From Paenibacillus wynnii (GTDB lineage: Bacteria; Bacillota; Bacilli; Paenibacillales; Paenibacillaceae): a DNA stretch of 64,000 bases. Location of the stretch: positions 1,364,001 through 1,428,000 of the forward strand of contig NZ_JQCR01000002.1 of the NCBI RefSeq assembly GCF_000757885.1, read 5' to 3'. The position numbers and the translations under genes were made by a program. Below, in pieces: positions 36,115 through 43,558 of this stretch. The notes under the pieces are model-generated. The model was not told where the DNA came from. It made no database searches and worked only from the letters and a program-made list of their open reading frames with translations. The first letter of the stretch is position 1. Each line of letters opens with the position of its first letter.

Positions 36115-36732
36115 CTATAATGTATTTAATTTTGAAAATGGCCACCATATAAAGGCAGCTCTTCCGACAATCATATCCTTCGTAATAAACCCGAAATACC
36201 GGCTATCCTTGCTTGCACCAGCGTGTCGGTTATCTCCCATAACGAAAAAACCGTCCTCATCAATGGTTATAGGAGCAAAATCAGGGTCCTGAATGGCCGT
36301 ATCGATATATGGCTCCGCTTTAACTTTTCCGTTAACATACAATAAATGATCCCGAACCTCCACCACATCTCCAGGTATCCCGATCACTCTTTTCACCAGA
36401 TACTCTTTACGGTTCAATCCAGTACTGGGGTCGTGCAGAACAATGACATCCCCTCGCTTGGGGTTCGCGAACGACAGCGTGATTTTGTTAATGAACAACT
36501 TCTCGCCTTCCCATAAGGTTGGCTGCATGGACTGACCTTTAACCGTAGAAATATTAAATACAAATATATTAAGCAAGGACATGATGATAAACACCACAAC
36601 AGCGGTCAGTATCCAGTCTTTAAGTTCCACTATCCATCGCTTCCCTTGTGAGAACTGTGTGCTTTTTTTTCGGGATGGCTTATGTTTCTGCTGTCGGCTG
36701 CGCAAGTATTCTTCTTCAAGATTGTCGCTCAT
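36115..36732 (-). CDS. lepB: Signal peptidase I
   Basis: A 205-residue membrane protease that removes signal peptides from exported proteins. One membrane helix (DWILTAVVVFIIMSLLNIFVF) precedes the catalytic domain: the Ser in STVKGQSMQPTL, the Lys in YLVKRVIGIPGD, and MGDNRHAGASKDSR. The single N-terminal helix and length fit the Gram-positive SipS/SipT group. It is the first gene of the run ending with folE. Confidence 0.96.
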   Translation of the reverse strand: MSDNLEEEYLRSRQQKHKPSRKKSTQFSQGKRWIVELKDWILTAVVVFIIMSLLNIFVFNISTVKGQSMQPTLWEGEKLFINKITLSFANPKRGDVIVLHDPSTGLNRKEYLVKRVIGIPGDVVEVRDHLLYVNGKVKAEPYIDTAIQDPDFAPITIDEDGFFVMGDNRHAGASKDSRYFGFITKDMIVGRAAFIWWPFSKLNTL

Positions 36733-36787
36733 ATTTCACCCTCTAGTCCCATTAATTAAACAATCGGATAACAATCGCATAACAATA

Positions 36788-36837
36788 GAAAAGCATATCT
36801 TCCAGCCATTTGCAACGGCTCCCCAGAAGATATGCTT
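36788..36837 (-). terminator. Terminator after the GNAT gene
   Basis: AAGCATATCTTC pairs perfectly with GAAGATATGCTT; reading the minus strand it is followed by TTTTC. Confidence 0.8.
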
Positions 36838-36921
36838 AATATAATGGAACAGACTATTCAGTCTCTATCGATCTCTATACTAAAAATGATTCCGCTTACG
36901 AAGGATACAGCAATAATATGC

Positions 36922-37341
36922 CTAGCCAACAATGCTTAGCTTCCGTACAGACTTGAAGATTTGATTCTCATCATATCCCATAGCTTCATACAACGGTAAA
37001 GCGGCGGCATTATGCTCGTCGACAGCTACAAAAATACCTTTGACTTTACGTGCCTGAAAACGGTTTTCCATGGCTGTTACGAGGCTTCTACCGATTCCTC
37101 TGCGGCGATAATCGGGGTGGACGGCGATACGGAAATAACAACCGTGATTCTGCTCAATCGTACCAATTAATGCACCTACAATTTCACCTTCTTCTTCTGC
37201 AACTACTATGAGATCAGAATCCCATGAAAGCTGCCTAGAGAAAGGCTCCATTGTGCTCGTGTAACATTCTTCGGATAATGCGGTCTGCAGCAGTTCAGTC
37301 ACTGGACTAACGTCGCTTAATTGAAAGGAACGAACGTGCAT
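36922..37341 (-). CDS. GNAT-family N-acetyltransferase
   Basis: A 139-residue acetyltransferase. Motif A, which binds acetyl-CoA, reads IAVHPDYRRRGIGRSLVTAMENR; the C-terminal motif B reads AALPLYEAMGYDENQIF. It resembles RimI-like and small-molecule GNAT enzymes; the substrate cannot be assigned. GGGAG precedes the ATG. It is monocistronic. Confidence 0.9.
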   Translation of the reverse strand: MHVRSFQLSDVSPVTELLQTALSEECYTSTMEPFSRQLSWDSDLIVVAEEEGEIVGALIGTIEQNHGCYFRIAVHPDYRRRGIGRSLVTAMENRFQARKVKGIFVAVDEHNAAALPLYEAMGYDENQIFKSVRKLSIVG

Positions 37342-37785
37342 TCTTTAAAATCTCCCTTTTCTATGGCTTATGATTTTACAAAAAGAAGGATTTCCCATAA
37401 CAATGTGGAGACGAAAAAAGCATCAAAAAACGAGGAATACCTGCTTTTAAATCTATTAAAGCATACTTTTCTCGCGATATCACGACTTTTCTTGTGAAAG
37501 CGCTTGATATTAAGCGTTTACATTAAAATACTAGAAATGATTTCTATATAAGGTAAAAAGTCTGCATAATTCAATGTAAAACAGGATATCCTTCAGTGTT
37601 AACACTGCCTTTACAAATGAAATTCAATCGTTTATTCAGTTACACTTTTTAAACACATTAGTTTGTTTAATGTTGCAATATTGTTCCAGATACGGTTTAA
37701 TGATAGTAGGCAGATGGGTACATATCCAATAGGTTATATTGGAAATAACCTTAAAAATTCAACTAAACTCAGGAGGGATTTTTTC
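37342..37785 (+). promoter_or_regulatory. Long AT-rich region upstream of sodA with cre-like sequences
   Basis: About 440 bp without a credible gene. At 37494-37527 two partial cre-like sequences lie close together (TGAAAGCGCTTGAT, and TGTAAACGCTTAAT on the other strand), each missing the terminal CA of the CcpA consensus. The rest holds AT-rich stretches that could supply the sodA promoter, but I cannot fix one box pair. Confidence 0.35.
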
Positions 37786-38394
37786 ATGGCATTTCAATTA
37801 CCATCACTTCCTTATCCGAACAACGCTCTCGAACCGCACATCGATGCATTAACGATGGAGATTCATCACGACAGACACCATAACGCATACGTGACTAATC
37901 TGAACGCCGCTTTGGAAAAGGCGCCTGAATTGCAAGACAAAAGCATTGAAGAACTTCTTACTGATCTAAACGCAGTACCGGAAGCTATTCGTACCGCAGT
38001 TCGCAACAACGGCGGCGGACACGCTAACCACACCCTTTTCTGGGAAGTTATCGGACCGAACGGCGGCGGTGCACCAACTGGCGCATTGGCGGCGGCTATT
38101 GATAGCGAGCTGGGCGGCTTTGACAAGTTCAAGGAAGATTTCGGCACAGCAGCTACAACACGCTTCGGCAGTGGCTGGGCTTGGCTCGTAATCAAAGACG
38201 GCAAGCTGGCTGTAACAAGCACCCCTAACCAAGACAACCCAATCAGCGAAGGTGCAACACCGCTTCTTGGACTGGATGTATGGGAACATGCTTACTACCT
38301 GAACTACCAAAACAAACGTCCGGATTATATCAAGGCGTTCTGGAACGTAGTGAACTGGGAAGAAGTAGGCAAACGCTACGAAAGCTCCAAATAA
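37786..38394 (+). CDS. sodA: Superoxide dismutase, Mn type
   Basis: A 202-residue enzyme that dismutes superoxide in the cytoplasm. Metal ligands lie in [24 protein letters not shown] and [19 protein letters not shown]. The residues around the second His and the G-G-G before it favour Mn over Fe, though this is inference. AGGAGG lies ten bases before the ATG; upstream in-frame codons are not coding-like. Codon use is highly biased, consistent with strong expression. Confidence 0.96.
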   Translation: MAFQLPSLPYPNNALEPHIDALTMEIHHDRHHNAYVTNLNAALEKAPELQDKSIEELLTDLNAVPEAIRTAVRNNGGGHANHTLFWEVIGPNGGGAPTGALAAAIDSELGGFDKFKEDFGTAATTRFGSGWAWLVIKDGKLAVTSTPNQDNPISEGATPLLGLDVWEHAYYLNYQNKRPDYIKAFWNVVNWEEVGKRYESSK

Positions 38395-38421
38395 TAAGGT
38401 AACTTATAATTAAATGACGAC

Positions 38422-38452
38422 GCCTCCAGGCCATTTGGCTTGGGGGCTTTTT
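38422..38452 (+). terminator. Terminator of sodA
   Basis: GCCTCCAGGCC pairs with GGCTTGGGGGC (two G-T pairs) around ATTT and is followed by TTTTTAT. Confidence 0.85.
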
Positions 38453-38525
38453 ATATAGGAAAGTACATGGGGAAGAGTGCGGGGGCAGGCTCCATACCTA
38501 ACGCTACCTCCTAAAGTAGATATAT

Positions 38526-38570
38526 GCAAAAAAACTCCGTGCACCCTACTTCTGGGTGACGGAGTTTTTG
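38526..38570. terminator. Bidirectional terminator downstream of sodA
   Basis: AAAAACTCCGT pairs with ACGGAGTTTTT, with an inner CACCC/GGGTG stem. It is about 75 bp beyond the first sodA terminator. Confidence 0.8.
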
Positions 38571-38573
38571 GAT

Positions 38574-38740
38574 ATTGGATTGTTGGGTAACGTTCGATTG
38601 GATATGCTGGGTTGTTGGAAATAGTGGATTATTGATTTGTTGGATATGCTGGGTTGTGCTGGAGCGTTTGATTAAGCTGTAATTTCGTTGGATTATTGGT
38701 TATGGATATCTGATTGCACTGGAGCGTCCTGGATGCTGCT
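38574..38740 (+). repeat. Degenerate tandem repeats rich in TTGGATAT and GGGTTGT
   Basis: GGATATGCTGGGTTGT occurs twice, and partial forms (TTGGATAT, GGATTATTG, CTGGAGCGT) recur through about 165 bp with a very uneven strand composition (many G and T, few C). There is no open frame of note. It looks like a decayed repeat tract. Confidence 0.45.
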
Positions 38741-38802
38741 TGTTAGATCCCTATGCGATGTATTGCTAGCTAGGTTGCTTCGTTCACGAGATTAAGGTTA
38801 CT

Positions 38803-38988
38803 TAATTGCACTTTATACACTTATTCCTCTTTCATTTCCTCTAATGTTCAAAATAATTGCAGTTTATACAACTATAAATGAGGAATAGGCGCTTTTACGC
38901 AATATTCAGAGGATATAAGTGTACTGAGTACAACTATGCTTGGAATCGAGTGAGAAATATAGGTTTTAACTGTACATTGTGCAACTAT
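38803..38988. repeat. Palindrome array D
   Basis: Four units start at 38803, 38854, 38916 and 38967, again 51, 62 and 51 bp apart. Unit 1 has TAATTGCA/TACACTTA, unit 2 TAATTGCA/TACAACTA. The central spacer folds as GAATA-gGCG-CTTTTA-CGCaa-TATTC. The array lies between converging sodA and mutY. Confidence 0.8.
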
Positions 38989-39099
38989 ATTAATAAACCG
39001 ACAAATACTTCACACTACAATCAATCAAAATCAACCAATAATCAATATCTAATAATTATTTAGATTAATGAAATGAAGGTAAAGGGATATCTACGATGT

Positions 39100-40485
39100 C
39101 TACTCTTTTCTTCCCTCTTGTACATCAAAGTAACTATTCAGCAGCTTCAGAAAAACATTAGGGAATGCATAACGCGCCATATCTTCACGGTTAATCCAGC
39201 GTACGGCCCCCATGTCTTCCGGATTCTCGGTTCCATCAGCAAAGACTTCTACTTCTAAGGGCACGATGCTATCGGTTAGGAGTACACTCTCCAAGTCTGC
39301 ACCGCGGGACGGAGTCATCCCGGCCTCGCCTATATCAGACGAGGCTGTCCCTGCGCCATTGGCACTGGCGCCCTCTAGAGAATATGCGGTCACCGCCGCT
39401 GCGGCTTCCGCCCGGTAAACCGCCAGGCCTTCTGCCGCCAATGGCATTGGCAACGGCAGGCCCTCCTCTTCCCTGCAGCGATACACCTGCAGGGTCCAAA
39501 TAATATGGCTGAATGTATGCTCAGCAGCCATCCAGTGCTCTGAAGGCCGGGCGGAGATCCCGGCCTTCACCAGGGACCGGCGCAGCCGGTCCTGCGCCGC
39601 GGCATCAGCCAGCCGCGCGCCAGGAGCGGCGCCTTCCGCAGGCGGCGCCGGCCAATGCGGCAGCTCCCACATGCGGGCTAAAAGCCCGCTCATTGGCCGC
39701 TGCCGAATGAGCACTCGGCCCGCGTGGGCACCGCGGCCCTCGATCAGAGCCGCCAGCCGCTCCTCCGGGCGCGGCGGCTTGGCCTTAGTCTTGACGGGCA
39801 GCGAGGTCTCGCAGCCCGCAAGCCTCCCGGCGCAATGCTCCATCACCGGGCAGGTAAGACATCTCGGTGATTTCGGCGTGCACACGAGCGCCCCAAGCTC
39901 CATCAGCGCCTGGTTGAAATGTGAAGCCGATCCCTCCGGGATCAGCTCGGCTGCCAGGCGCTCCATCTTGATTCGAGTGGGACCCTTGGCGATATCATCC
40001 TCCATCAGGAAGTACCGGGACAAAACCCGCATAACATTGCCGTCCACTGCCGGCTCCGGCCGGTTGAAGGCTATGCTGAGAATGGCTCCTGCGGTGTAAG
40101 GGCCCACTCCCTTAAGACTGAAAACGGCATCGCGGTCATTCGGCACGTTCCCGCCGTACTGCTCTTTCACCTGTCTGGCTGCATGCTGTAAATTACGGGC
40201 GCGGGAGTAATATCCCAGCCCCTCCCAGCACTTGAGCACATCCTCTTCCGGAGCGTCTGCCAGCGCCTCTACCGTAGGGAAACGTTCAATAAAACGGTGG
40301 AAATACGGAATGACCGTATCCACTCTCGTCTGCTGAAGCATGATTTCAGAAACCCAAATATAATAAGGGTTGCGATGACGCCGCCATGGCAAATCCCGCT
40401 TCTGTTGATGGTACCATTCCAGCAAATGACGGCTGAAAAATAACTTGGACTCCTGTTGTTCCTGCTGCTCTTGTTGTGTCATCAT
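39100..40485 (-). CDS. mutY: A/G-specific adenine glycosylase
   Basis: A 461-residue repair enzyme that removes adenine opposite 8-oxoguanine. The N-terminal domain has WVSEIMLQQTRVDTV, the helix-hairpin-helix LKGVGPYTAGAILSIAF, the catalytic Asp in AVDGNVMRVL, and a [4Fe-4S] site with Cys spaced as CTPKSPRCLTCPVMEHC. The C-terminal NUDIX-like domain (MWELPHWP ... WMAAEHTFSHIIW) recognises 8-oxoguanine. That domain is about 100 residues longer than usual, with Ala-, Gly- and Pro-rich inserts, and its DNA from about 39,420 to 39,830 is much richer in GC than the flanks. Confidence 0.95.
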   Translation of the reverse strand: MMTQQEQQEQQESKLFFSRHLLEWYHQQKRDLPWRRHRNPYYIWVSEIMLQQTRVDTVIPYFHRFIERFPTVEALADAPEEDVLKCWEGLGYYSRARNLQHAARQVKEQYGGNVPNDRDAVFSLKGVGPYTAGAILSIAFNRPEPAVDGNVMRVLSRYFLMEDDIAKGPTRIKMERLAAELIPEGSASHFNQALMELGALVCTPKSPRCLTCPVMEHCAGRLAGCETSLPVKTKAKPPRPEERLAALIEGRGAHAGRVLIRQRPMSGLLARMWELPHWPAPPAEGAAPGARLADAAAQDRLRRSLVKAGISARPSEHWMAAEHTFSHIIWTLQVYRCREEEGLPLPMPLAAEGLAVYRAEAAAAVTAYSLEGASANGAGTASSDIGEAGMTPSRGADLESVLLTDSIVPLEVEVFADGTENPEDMGAVRWINREDMARYAFPNVFLKLLNSYFDVQEGRKE

Positions 40486-40544
40486 TACTCTCCTAGCCCC
40501 TTTCCTATCACCGCAACGCTTCTTCTTCCGAAACGATAGCCGCT

Positions 40545-40946
40545 TTATAATTGCGACTGCTGCTCCACTACGGCAAAAGCTGAAGCCAAACGTCGTTCAT
40601 GTGTTATTGTAAGATGAATCTTATAGTTATGCCCCTTCGGAAGTCCCAGCCTAGACCAAGCCTCTGCGGATAACCGTACTTCTGGCTTACCAAGTCCGTC
40701 CGGCACAATCTCAATATCTGTGAACCCAAGTATACTTCCGATCCCGCAGCCTAGAGCCTTAACAATTGCTTCCTTCGCTGAGAATCGACCAGCTACATAC
40801 TCCGGCAACTTCCGCCCACGGCAGTGACTAAGCTCAATCTCACGAGCAGTGAGTACACGCTCTATAAACTTGTCCCTCAGGCGTCCTTCCATAAGCGCTG
40901 ATATTCGATCAATGTCCAGTACGTCATGTCCAATTCCGTAAATCAA
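40545..40946 (-). CDS. acpS: Holo-[acyl-carrier-protein] synthase
   Basis: A 133-residue enzyme that transfers 4'-phosphopantetheine from CoA to acyl carrier protein. Motifs are IYGIGHDVLDIDRI (Mg-binding Asp) and AGRFSAKEAIVKALGCGIG. The start is TTG at 40946, chosen because AAGGGGTG lies upstream and it gives the typical MIYGIGHD N-terminus; an open frame reaches 41024 but lacks similarity. Together with fabI it belongs to fatty acid synthesis, but it is not linked to it here. Confidence 0.94.
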   Translation of the reverse strand: MIYGIGHDVLDIDRISALMEGRLRDKFIERVLTAREIELSHCRGRKLPEYVAGRFSAKEAIVKALGCGIGSILGFTDIEIVPDGLGKPEVRLSAEAWSRLGLPKGHNYKIHLTITHERRLASAFAVVEQQSQL

Positions 40947-41146
40947 ACCTGCACACCCCTTAAGAACATATATTCCCTTACCGTTTGGGAAATGGTATGA
41001 TATGACCATAAAAATTGTAGTCATTCAAGATACTTTCTGCTATCTTAAAAGAAAACACGTTGGAAGTCTATCTCTCACCTATAACAGAATGGTTTATAAC
41101 AAATATATCAATAAATGTACGACTATATATGAAAGGGGATCCTTAG

Positions 41147-41962
41147 ATGCACCGCAATTTTGAAATACCTGCCGGAGCGGATGCCGTTCTACGTTGTTCG
41201 CATTTTCCAGCACACAACAAAGCCAAGAGCCTTATCGTTATTGCGCACGGATATAAAGGCTTTAAAGACTGGGGAATGTTCCCGCATGCCGCAGCCTCTC
41301 TAAGCCGGGAGCATGAGGTCATAACCTTTAATTTCTCACATGCCGGAATCGGAGAAGATCTAGAAACCTTTACCGAGCTTGAGAAATTCGCCCGCAACAC
41401 CTATCACCGTGAACTAAAGGATTTGGAAGTCTTACTGTCCTATCTTAGCCAGCATCCGAAGTTTGGCGGACTCCCTCTATTTCTGCTGGGACATAGCCGC
41501 GGAGCTGGGGATTGTCTAATATACACGCTTGATCATCCCGATGAGATATCCGGAGTTATCTCTTGGAACGGTATAACTGACTTGGATTTGTTCACGGAAG
41601 AACAGAAACAAGATATGAGGGAAAAAGGCCGGGCTTATGTCCTTAACGGACGCACCGGTCAGCAAATGCCACTGGATAACCTCATTCTAGAGGATCTGGA
41701 AGCTCAGCAGGAGCGTTATAACATTCTGCAACGAATGAGGGACTCCACCTTCCCTGTTGTCCTTATTCAGGGAAGTCAGGACGGCTCACATCTAAGACAG
41801 GGATCGGAACAGCTGATATCCGTAAGACCGGATATTAACTGGATACAAATTTCCGGTGGGAATCACACCTTCAATTCAGTCCATCCTTTTGCGGGTACAA
41901 CTCCGCAACTGGAGCAGGCAATCGCTCAGACCGAGGATTTTATTGACCAGATCCTTCGTTAA
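41147..41962 (+). CDS. Alpha/beta hydrolase, cytoplasmic
   Basis: A 271-residue hydrolase without signal peptide. Visible: VIAHGYKGFKDWGMFPHAA, the nucleophile elbow LLGHSRGAGDCL, Asp in LIQGSQDGSHLRQG and His in SGGNHTFNSVHPF. It resembles dienelactone-hydrolase-like and acyl-peptide-type hydrolases; the substrate is not known. AAAGGGGAT precedes the ATG. Confidence 0.88.
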   Translation: MHRNFEIPAGADAVLRCSHFPAHNKAKSLIVIAHGYKGFKDWGMFPHAAASLSREHEVITFNFSHAGIGEDLETFTELEKFARNTYHRELKDLEVLLSYLSQHPKFGGLPLFLLGHSRGAGDCLIYTLDHPDEISGVISWNGITDLDLFTEEQKQDMREKGRAYVLNGRTGQQMPLDNLILEDLEAQQERYNILQRMRDSTFPVVLIQGSQDGSHLRQGSEQLISVRPDINWIQISGGNHTFNSVHPFAGTTPQLEQAIAQTEDFIDQILR

Positions 41963-41998
41963 CGTACAATTCATCCCATCAGACTCTGTAGAATTATC

Positions 41999-42053
41999 AA
42001 AAACCGCCATGATACTCTGCTCTCATTCGCAGATGAATCACGGCGGTTTTTTA
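41999..42053. terminator. Bidirectional terminator between the hydrolase gene and nadE
   Basis: AAAACCGCC pairs with GGCGGTTTT, with an inner TCTGC/GCAGA stem; T and A runs lie at each side between two converging genes. Confidence 0.85.
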
Positions 42054-42067
42054 AACCTATTTATACG

Positions 42068-42886
42068 TTAAATTCCAGGAATCGCATTGCGCTTATGCGC
42101 CGTTCTTCGGTAATAGCTCTCCAGCTTCTCTGCCACTTCCGGGCTTACCTGCTTACCTTCCAGATAATCACTGTTATCATCATAAGTTATACCCAACTCT
42201 GTCTCGTCCGTTTGGCCGGGCCATAAGCCTGCTGTCGGCGCTTTGGTTACAATAATCTCCGGCACTCCAAGGTAAACCGCTAACTGACGGACTTGACGCT
42301 TATTGAGGGAAGTCAAAGGTGTAATATCGACGGCACCGTCACCCCATTTGGTGTAAAAACCGGTAATCGCCTCAGAAGCATGATCCGTTCCCACAACCAG
42401 TAAATTATTCTCAAAGGAAAGGGCGTACTGCATCACCATACGTGTTCTAGCTTTGACGTTCCCCTTGCCTTGATGTGTGATATGACGATGCTGCCCCAAT
42501 GCTTTAAGGCTGTGCTCCACCTCGAGTGCGATTTCATTGACAGTTTCCTCTATGTTGGTCTCTACCGTATGTGTCAGTCCAAAGGCTTTGGCTGCAGCGT
42601 AGCTATGCTCTATATCTTCTTGAACAGCATAAGGCTGGAAGACACCTAGCGTGATGTACTCTTTGCCTTCCTGTTCGGATAACTCGTCCGTTGCCCGTTT
42701 GCACAGCCCCGTAGCCACCGCACTGTCCACACCACCGCTAATAGCAATCAGTAAGCCTTTCGCCCCGGCTTGCAGTATGTATGACTTTAAAAATTCAACC
42801 CGTTTTTGTACTTCTGCCTCTACATCAATGCTAGGCTTTACACCTAATGCAGCAATAATTTCCGCTTGCAGACTCACAAACCACAC
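42068..42886 (-). CDS. nadE: NAD+ synthetase, ammonia-dependent
   Basis: A 272-residue enzyme for the last step of NAD synthesis. The ATP pyrophosphatase loop is LLIAISGGVDSAVATGLC; other signatures are VVGTDHASEAITGFYTKWGDGAVDITPL and KAPTAGLWPGQTDETELG. The lack of a nitrilase domain means free ammonia is used. The N-terminus is preceded by GGGGTG. It lies 95 bp after the bacilliredoxin gene, and a nested hairpin sits in that gap. Confidence 0.95.
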   Translation of the reverse strand: MWFVSLQAEIIAALGVKPSIDVEAEVQKRVEFLKSYILQAGAKGLLIAISGGVDSAVATGLCKRATDELSEQEGKEYITLGVFQPYAVQEDIEHSYAAAKAFGLTHTVETNIEETVNEIALEVEHSLKALGQHRHITHQGKGNVKARTRMVMQYALSFENNLLVVGTDHASEAITGFYTKWGDGAVDITPLTSLNKRQVRQLAVYLGVPEIIVTKAPTAGLWPGQTDETELGITYDDNSDYLEGKQVSPEVAEKLESYYRRTAHKRNAIPGI

Positions 42887-42918
42887 CCCGTTTCATTTCA
42901 TTGTCTTATATTTTAAGA

Positions 42919-42959
42919 AGAAACGGCTGCACCGTCTATATTAGACGGCGCCCGTTTCT
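42919..42959 (+). repeat. Nested-hairpin element, copy b
   Basis: The outer stem AGAAACGG/CCGTTTCT is the same as in the copy at 33729; the inner hairpin is CCGTCTA-TAT-TAGACGG. It lies in the gap between bacilliredoxin and nadE, where it could act in mRNA processing or partial termination. Confidence 0.5.
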
Positions 42960-42981
42960 AGGATTGTATAACTAAAGGTCA

Positions 42982-43416
42982 TTATTGGCATATACGATTA
43001 AATACATCCTTCAATTCCGCAGCAATTTCAGCAGCAGAACGATCCTCAACCCCATGGCGCTCAATGAAGTGTACTAATACTCCATCCTTCATAAGGGCGA
43101 TAGAAGGTGACGATGGAGGATAAGGAGCGAAATACTCACGGGCTTTTGCCGTGGCTTCCTTTTCCTGACCTGCAAATACGGTGAATAGATGATCCGGTGT
43201 AATTTCATTCTGCAAAGCCTGAGCTACACCCGGGCGACATTGTCCGGCAGCACAGCCACATACTGAATTTACTACCACAAGCGCTGTTCCCTTTACAGTC
43301 GGGAGAGCAGCCTCTACTTCTTCTGGAGTTAGCAACTCCTGAAAGCCGATGCTTGTCAAATCATCACGCATAGGTTGAATTGAATCTCTCATGTATTGAT
43401 TAAAAGACATGGACAT
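42982..43416 (-). CDS. Bacilliredoxin (BrxA/BrxB, YphP/YqiW family)
   Basis: A 144-residue thioredoxin-like protein with the family CGC motif in NSVCGCAAGQCRPGVAQA. Bacilliredoxins remove bacillithiol from oxidised proteins (de-bacillithiolation), so its presence implies bacillithiol as the main low-mass thiol. The length matches BrxA and BrxB exactly when translation starts at 43416; GGAG lies twelve bases upstream. The C-terminus HFIERHGVEDRSAAEIA is also typical. Which paralogue it is cannot be decided here. Confidence 0.93.
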   Translation of the reverse strand: MSMSFNQYMRDSIQPMRDDLTSIGFQELLTPEEVEAALPTVKGTALVVVNSVCGCAAGQCRPGVAQALQNEITPDHLFTVFAGQEKEATAKAREYFAPYPPSSPSIALMKDGVLVHFIERHGVEDRSAAEIAAELKDVFNRICQ

Positions 43417-43558
43417 TGTTTCTGCACTCTCCTTCACACTATTGTCAGCTAACTTAACAGCAGCACTTACTAACTTTATTATACATCCATACTCTGTGAA
43501 AGCAAGGGTAAGGCATAGCCTGTACACCCCCCTATATAATCAGACAAATAGGTGAAAC

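Noticed and set aside
38878..39063. A 61-codon frame in array D
   Set aside because: It is formed by the repeat units and AT-rich spacer; Tyr/Asn-rich translation without ribosome site.
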